Positions 8,497-12,216 of a stretch of DNA of 12,216 bases are shown here, one piece after another. Source of the stretch: Synura sp. LO234KE (lineage: Eukaryota > Sar > Synurophyceae > Synurales > Mallomonadaceae); contig VKHC01000426.1 of NCBI GenBank assembly GCA_015143735.1, positions 1 to 12,216 on the forward strand, in the 5' to 3' direction. A program made the translations under genes and the position numbers. Within the stretch, counting starts at the first letter, position 1. Every line of letters begins with the position of its first letter. The notes beneath the pieces were generated by a model that saw only the letters and a list, made by a program, of their open reading frames with translations, made no database searches and had not been told where the DNA came from.

Positions 8497-8588
8497 CTTA
8501 TAGTTAATTACGGCGGGGTAGTTAGAAACTAACAGAAGTGAGACAAGATTACCGCACCCCCCACCGAAAAAACCGTACTTCACTTCTT
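8474..8588 (+). repeat. 14-base direct repeats flanking the start of exon C
   Basis: GTACTTCACTTCTT occurs at 8474-8487 (inside exon C) and again at 8575-8588 (inside the intron before it), offset by 101 bases. Between them lie the exon C acceptor and a small hairpin, GTTAG-AAA-CTAAC (8521-8533). The arrangement could come from an insertion or a segmental duplication that created or moved the splice site. Confidence 0.7.
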
Positions 8589-8759
8589 GGTCCTTCGCTC
8601 TCCCTTCGTAGTGATAGAAAACGATATATGATTTTCGGGGAAAAATTAGAAAAGTCAGAGTAATGAAAGATCAAAATGAGAGCAGGGGGGCCCGCTCTTC
8701 CCAACAAGAAGAATCACTTCCTATAAACCGACTGCAAGCCGTGTGACTGAGTAGAGAGC

Positions 8760-8783
8760 TCCAGGTGGCTAGCTACACCTGGA
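8760..8783 (+). repeat. Perfect 8-base-pair hairpin, 8-base loop
   Basis: TCCAGGTG and CACCTGGA pair perfectly around the loop GCTAGCTA, which is itself nearly palindromic. It lies in the long interval between exons C and B. Function is unknown; it could be a terminus or fold-back of a small mobile element. Confidence 0.65.
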
Positions 8784-9402
8784 CCGGTTAGGTTATGTCG
8801 GAGTAAACAAGGTGTGAACGCGTAACTCTTGAATTTTACTTCTTAGTACGCACAGAGAAATAAGAACAGCTGTGAATGGACGATTCTTAACCTTAAATAT
8901 TGTATCTTATTATAGTGACGTGGCAAATGATACAATACGTGGTTCGACCCACTCAAGTCCTCGTTCAAGTATCCGATCTAGTACGGTGTAAATACTTCAG
9001 TTTAGTGTACTTTTACACCCAAAGGGATACTATAGGAATATGCTTAGTAAAACTTGGATTTTAATGTAATTCCTTAAATTTTGTAGTATAAATAATTTTC
9101 CTAGCTAAAGTGAAACTTCAATTTTAATTTTTCCTAAATTCCACGGCTGTACTGCTAAAGTATTTTACAAACGTACAACTAAATTCAGCCGTCATGACAA
9201 GAGAGTTTAGGAAGCTTTAAGCGAGGTAAAACTTTAGCGCAGCTTAGATTGTATATTAGAAACACAATAACGGATACAGTAGCGTCCAAAGTTGGCACAC
9301 AGCAGTTGTTGCTCATCTGAGTCTGACGCTTCGATTTGAAATGATGGTACGCACTGCTCATTTTATCTCGCACTGGCAACACGAAGGGTGGTTTGTCAGG
9401 CC

Positions 9403-9429
9403 GTGTCCCCTTCACCTCGTGGGGGACAC
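9403..9429 (+). repeat. GC-rich 8-base-pair hairpin, 11-base loop
   Basis: GTGTCCCC and GGGGACAC pair perfectly. On the minus strand the right arm is close to an acceptor-like TTTTACTCCAACAG and a donor-like GAG|GTGAAG. Those bound a possible 33-base microexon that I could not place in any gene. Confidence 0.6.
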
Positions 9430-9813
9430 ATGATCATGGCGTACTAACCTGTTGGAGTAAAACATGCTCTAGGTGCACTGTAACAAGAGAAGTTTCCTAT
9501 CTAATCTAATTTACAAAATATAATCTAGCCTTGCTCTTGTTGCTGATACTTCCTAAGTTGCTAAGTCAAAGCAAGGACGACATGTTAGAAAATAAAACCT
9601 GAAGGAAATATTCTTGGTCCCTGCTAATAAAGGCAATGCTGCTCTGGGTTGCCCTAATGACTAGTCTTATCTAGTCTTGCTGTTGTTGCTCCATGGAGAA
9701 ATAGAGCACTTAGTATCGATGAGTTAATTACACGAGGACGCTTAACAAGGCTAAGAATCATGGATGATAACAGGTTAACAATTATCAGTTGTTGAGAAGT
9801 ACGATCGCATGTT

Positions 9814-9948
9814 ATGAGAGATGATCGTGAGCAACTTAATAATGAGCAATATAATCGTGAGATGCGATATCGTCGCGAGCAGCATATAAATGAGAGAGAG
9901 CAGTATGAAATATACATATATTCATTTGTAATTTTACTTCTACCCTAA
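9814..9948 (+). CDS. Small ORF with Arg-Glu-Gln heptad-like repeats
   Basis: Forty-four codons begin MRDDREQLNNEQYNREMRYR and continue with REQ/EREQ units spaced about seven residues apart, then a short hydrophobic end. The DNA shows repeated CGTGAG/CGCGAG cores. The pattern is that of a charged helix or coiled coil. It recalls the charged tails of some transposon-encoded DNA-binding proteins, but there is no domain to confirm that. An in-frame TGA lies just upstream, so if it is real it is a fragment or a short exon. Confidence 0.22.
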   Translation: MRDDREQLNNEQYNREMRYRREQHINEREQYEIYIYSFVILLLP

Positions 9949-10012
9949 ACCGTGATGGATAAAATCAGTGTGATCATGGGCGTGCGACCGTTGAACTTCT
10001 TTGAGTGTTGAA

Positions 10013-10035
10013 CGCTTTTACTTCGTAAAAAAGCG
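10013..10035 (+). repeat. Hairpin with bulged A-tract
   Basis: CGCTTTTAC, a TTC loop, and GTAAAAAAGCG form a stem of about nine pairs, with two extra A bases on the right arm. It is not followed by a T-run and has no gene beside it, so a terminator role is not proposed. Confidence 0.5.
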
Positions 10036-10106
10036 ATGAGAATTCAAAACAACGTCAAGTTTTCTCATTTATTATACTTCGATCATACCTAGTATTCAAG
10101 ATCGTC

Positions 10107-10146
10107 ATGTCACGCTCTTGCCGTTGTTCAAACTAGCGCGTGACAT
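10107..10146 (+). repeat. Perfect 9-base inverted repeat, 22-base loop
   Basis: ATGTCACGC (10107-10115) and GCGTGACAT (10138-10146) are exact reverse complements. The site is one of a cluster of five inverted repeats in about 2 kb of the exon B-C interval. Confidence 0.6.
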
Positions 10147-10213
10147 AGGAGGCAGTAGCTACATTAAATATTCACAGCATGCTTCTGGTTACCAGTAATT
10201 ACATTCTCTATGT

Positions 10214-10336
10214 TTAAACTGTGGTTGGACCAGCCCTCGTCGTGGTGGGATTGCTATTTCCAGCCTTAATGCGCCACATTGAGTCTCGTACCACTCCAGT
10301 ATCGCGTATCGCTGCTTCGTCCTCCAGTACCCATTT
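10214..10336 (-). CDS. Possible terminal exon inside the exon B-C interval
   Basis: The acceptor-like GTGCTATTTCAG is followed by 40 codons and TAA. The peptide starts KWVLEDEAAIRDTGVV and ends in a Thr/Pro-rich tail. It is open in phase 0, while exon B leaves phase 1, so it cannot directly follow exon B. The other two minus frames are also open over much of this stretch, which weakens the call. It may be a decayed element fragment or chance. Confidence 0.2.
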   Translation of the reverse strand, partial: KWVLEDEAAIRDTGVVRDSMWRIKAGNSNPTTTRAGPTTV

Positions 10337-10753
10337 CTGAAATAGCACCTTCACAACACCTTTCAGCCATTAGGATAATGTTAGCCGTTTCTTCAATTTA
10401 GTTTTTCAATCAAATTTCTTCTTAGTTTTCAATTTTTGCTTTAGCAGTCACTAACGTGTTTTGATGATAAAAACTGCTCCTAAAAACTCATATTTCCTAA
10501 AGTACTGAACTTTAACGGTATTCTTTTGGTGTTGACTCCTTTAGTACACTTTTTTAAAATCAATTCGTTAATAAAGTAATAATGAGACTGCTATTTTTGT
10601 ACACGGATGAAATGGGGAAAAACAAGGATCATCGCATAGAAAACCTAAAACTTATGAGCTGCGACAAAACTTAGCTATACTTTCCCTGCCTAGCAGCATA
10701 ACGAGGAAAGCAGGTTGGAAATAAACTGCTTTGATTATATTTTCCCAGGGCCG
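10337..10753. other. AT-rich intronic or intergenic stretch; nothing recognised
   Basis: The sequence has short A/T runs and an AATAAA on the plus strand near 10571, with no open frame of note. It becomes more GC-rich from about 10740. Confidence 0.35.
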
Positions 10754-10777
10754 GTCGACACACGAGAGAGTGTCGAC
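10754..10777 (+). repeat. Perfect 8-base-pair hairpin, 8-base loop, at the edge of a GC-rich patch
   Basis: GTCGACAC and GTGTCGAC pair perfectly around ACGAGAGA. The hairpin has the same geometry as the one at 8760-8783 but a different sequence. It sits at the left end of a more GC-rich patch extending to about 11000. Confidence 0.65.
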
Positions 10778-10855
10778 ATCCCAAGGAACTGGACCAAAGC
10801 TCCCCGAGTAATCTCATGGGGTGAGGGAGAAGAAGAACCCAAGCCAACTCGTTAG

Positions 10856-11107
10856 GGGCGACTGACGTCGTCCCCAACTCAAAATTTTAGGGAAGTCCAC
10901 AAGTGCTGTGAGATCATTCCGGCGGAGGGGCTTACTCAAAGGTCTTGGGAGGAGCGACGTGTTGCGTTGCCTCACAAGAAGATATGCTGGACGATGCAAA
11001 GTTCAAGCTCTGAAAAGCGCAGCGAAAAGGATGCGAAAAGGATAGTTACCCAATATAGCCGTTATTTAGGAGAGGACGCTACATATCTATCCTCCTTTCA
11101 CATATAG
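10856..11107 (+). other. Open frame without ATG beside the 10754 hairpin
   Basis: Eighty-three codons are open on the plus strand from just after a TAG to a TAG at 11105. The peptide is charged (RSWEERRVALPHKK, SSSSEKRSEKDAKR) and has no initiator or domain. The minus strand also has open frames here (10671-10999). Together with the hairpin and the change in composition it may be a remnant of an inserted element. Confidence 0.2.
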
Positions 11108-11202
11108 TAGACGTCGCACAGCGTCGCGTTCCCATCCGGATGGGATCGAGATTAGGAATCTGCAATTAGCCAATCAAAACTTCGAAGATTCTCATTTGTT
11201 AC

Positions 11203-11320
11203 CTTCTGCTTCAGTGTAAATCTGATTCAACGATGCCAGAATGTTCGGATTCGCCGCAAATTTGAAAGCTGGTGAATCAGGATTGACACATGCTGCAGTG
11301 CTGTAACCGAACTGAAAGCC
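11203..11320 (-). CDS. Exon B of the same unidentified gene
   Basis: A strong acceptor (TTTCTAATTTACATCTGTAG|GGCTTT) and the donor GAAG|GTAACA enclose 39 codons plus one base. The peptide runs from GFQFGYSTAACVNP through an Ala/Phe/Asn-rich part (AFKFAANPNILASLNQIY) to an acidic end (TEAE). There is no in-frame stop and the codon use looks coding. It enters in phase 0 (matching exon A) and leaves in phase 1 (matching exon C). The family is not established; a transporter N-terminus or an all-helical repeat protein are both possible. Confidence 0.55.
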
Positions 11321-11632
11321 CTACAGATGTAAATTAGAAAATTAGAAGTTGGCAAGAGCGAAAGGTTGAAATGCAGTCGCCAAAGTAAATTTGGAAAGTG
11401 CTTAGGTCTGGATTTGATGTCACTTGTGCTCGAAACCTTAAGAAATTCAGGATCGGAAATGGTTGTCCGGAAATCAAAATTGCTATCTGTCCGGATTGAG
11501 TTGGCTGGAGGCCAATATTCCCTTTGCCGTAAGGAATACTCTTAGTTTCATCACTTTCACGATCACTATCTTGGATAGGCTAGAGAGAAACCGGTTCCGC
11601 CACTAGTCGCAATTTTCCGTCCGGCAGCTTAC
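11321..11632 (-). other. Intron between exons A and B, with an internal open frame
   Basis: The 312-base interval is intron in the preferred model. Inside it, an excellent acceptor (GGTTTCTCTCTAG|CCTATC, about 11579) opens an 80-codon phase-0 frame (IQDSDRESDETKSIPYGKGN and onward) that runs to TAA just before exon B. It could be an alternative exon, but no matching donor keeps the exon B frame. Confidence 0.35.
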
Positions 11633-11713
11633 GCTAAAAGCAAGGAGCAGCTTCGCCTGCGCCTTTTGAAGGCGTAGATATCGCCAAATTCTGAAGCAAA
11701 AGTACTCAGAAGC
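11633..11713 (-). CDS. Exon A of an unidentified minus-strand gene (8.3-11.7 kb)
   Basis: The exon is bounded by an acceptor (ATTTTACTAATAG|GCTTCT) and the donor TTTAGC|GTAAGC, giving 27 complete codons, phase 0 in and out. The peptide is basic and then hydrophobic, with RYLRLQKAQAKLLLAFS at its end. A second acceptor inside (TGCTTCAG) could shorten it. Joined to exon B it gives LLLAFSGFQFGYSTAACVN. This resembles the first transmembrane segment of SLC2/GLUT sugar transporters (FQ[FY]GY followed by AA.VN), but the rest does not clearly follow that family. Confidence 0.45.
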
Positions 11714-11737
11714 CTATTAGTAAAATATTAGATATGT

Positions 11738-12216
11738 TTTATTGAGCCCTGGGCAAAGCGGAGGGTCGAGGACGCTCGGGCTGTTACAGGGCTCCTCCAG
11801 CGCGGTCGCCGGCTCCCTGTCCCTACTCCATCGCCCTTGTTCCTGGGCGCCCTCGTGTTTCCTCCCCCTCAGATCCTCTCCGGCGAGCTCGTCGCACGTC
11901 CAGGGGCCGTGATTGGGATCACCGTGTGTTGCCTGTGATTCAGTAGTACCTTTCTTCTGCTCACCGTGTCGTGGTCTTGCGTATCACTACTGCTCGCTGT
12001 CGGTGCACCCCTGCTCCCCCCGCCACCGTCGGGGCTGTAGTAGGGGATTAACTGTCTCCTCCGGGTGTAGGCACTCCGAGCTCCCTACTCGGCCACGGGG
12101 TTCGCCAGTTGGTACATGGGGGGTGCGGTTCACTGGTGATACATCAGTGGATAAAATCTGTACCGACTATAGCTGGTCGACTTTAGATGGACTATAGATG
12201 GACGACTTTAATGGCT
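11738..12216 (-). other. GC-rich block ending in AATAAA on the minus strand
   Basis: Composition changes sharply at about 11745. To the right the sequence is strongly GC-rich. On the minus strand the block runs into GGGCTCAATAAAACAT (hexamer 11743-11738), like the end of a transcript or of an LTR. A minus frame at 11979-11728 is open for 83 codons without ATG and is Gly/Glu/Arg-rich; a plus frame at 11913-12197 is also open, so neither is convincing. It may be a partial mobile element, or the 3' end of another gene, lying in the intron before exon A. Confidence 0.3.
12164..12214 (+). repeat. Imperfect short tandem repeat at the window end
   Basis: Four related units of 11-14 bases follow each other: CGACTATAGCTGGT, CGACTTTAGATGG, ACTATAGATGG and ACGACTTTAATGG. 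The array probably continues past the window. Only the local repetition is certain. Confidence 0.65.

Larger units (their letters stand above)
8589..9813. other. Exon B-C intron interval, left part: no confident gene
   Basis: AT-rich sequence with two strong hairpins (8760-8783 and 9403-9429). The minus frame at 9415-9185 reads a basic stretch and then a hydrophobic one (DATVSVIVFLIYNLS), but has no convincing splice sites. A tRNA T-loop-like word, GGTTCGACCC, at about 8941 lacks the rest of a tRNA. CTAGTCTT repeats twice near 9662-9680. Confidence 0.35.

Noticed and set aside
8935-8960. tRNA T-loop-like word GGTTCGACCC
   Set aside because: No matching A box at the right distance, no acceptor stem and no anticodon arm.
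10013-10035. Hairpin as a transcription terminator
   Set aside because: Eukaryotic context, no T-run and no gene ending beside it.
8365-11713. Naming exons A-C as an SLC2 glucose transporter
   Set aside because: Only the FQFGY..AACVN segment fits. Exon C does not show the expected second membrane segment or the G-R-[KR] loop motif, so no gene symbol is given.
11913-12197. 94-codon plus-strand ORF
   Set aside because: It lies in a GC-rich block where both strands are open, is Cys/Ser/Arg-rich without pattern, and its end lies in a tandem repeat.
1-12216. CRISPR array, rRNA, toxin-antitoxin or phage-like system
   Set aside because: No regularly spaced repeats, no rRNA signature and no prokaryotic gene organisation were seen.

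Overview
This is eukaryotic nuclear DNA, probably from an invertebrate animal. Coding sequence is sparse, and it is broken into short exons by GT..AG introns, several of them 69-192 bases long. There are no bacterial-style gene clusters or ribosome binding sites. The background is AT-rich, with GC-rich stretches around 2.5-4.3 kb, 4.6-5.0 kb and the last 450 bases. The species cannot be named from the sequence.

The best-supported gene is on the minus strand between 6636 and 3955. Seven exons join with matching phases into a 427-residue protein. It has three RNA-recognition motifs (RRMs) followed by a Pro/Gln/Ser/Tyr/His-rich low-complexity tail. Most of these exons lack an ATG, so they only appear when RRM strands and helices are followed across splice sites. 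The architecture is that of an hnRNP-type nuclear RNA-binding protein. The tight RRM1-RRM2 packing recalls the RBM4/RBM14 and DBHS groups, but I do not assign an orthologue. The first intron carries an in-frame stop fused to an AATAAA signal, and the last intron has two usable donors, so alternative 3' ends are plausible. Downstream, 2702-3958 contains more Ser/Gly/Pro-rich, coding-like sequence that keeps changing frame.

The right third (8.3-11.7 kb, minus strand) contains three convincing exons (A, B and C). They join in phase into an unidentified, partly hydrophobic protein, with 2.7 kb between B and C. An unrelated-looking terminal exon of another minus-strand gene lies at 925-1094.

The rest is intergenic or intronic sequence with signs of mobile-element decay. 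These include a T-rich tract that reads as a poly(A) tail on the minus strand at 7297-7324, short tandem duplications at 2259, 8062 and 12164, five perfect or near-perfect hairpins between 8.7 and 10.8 kb, and a GC-rich terminal block bounded by a minus-strand AATAAA. I see no tRNA or rRNA gene, no CRISPR array and no clearly novel multi-gene system.
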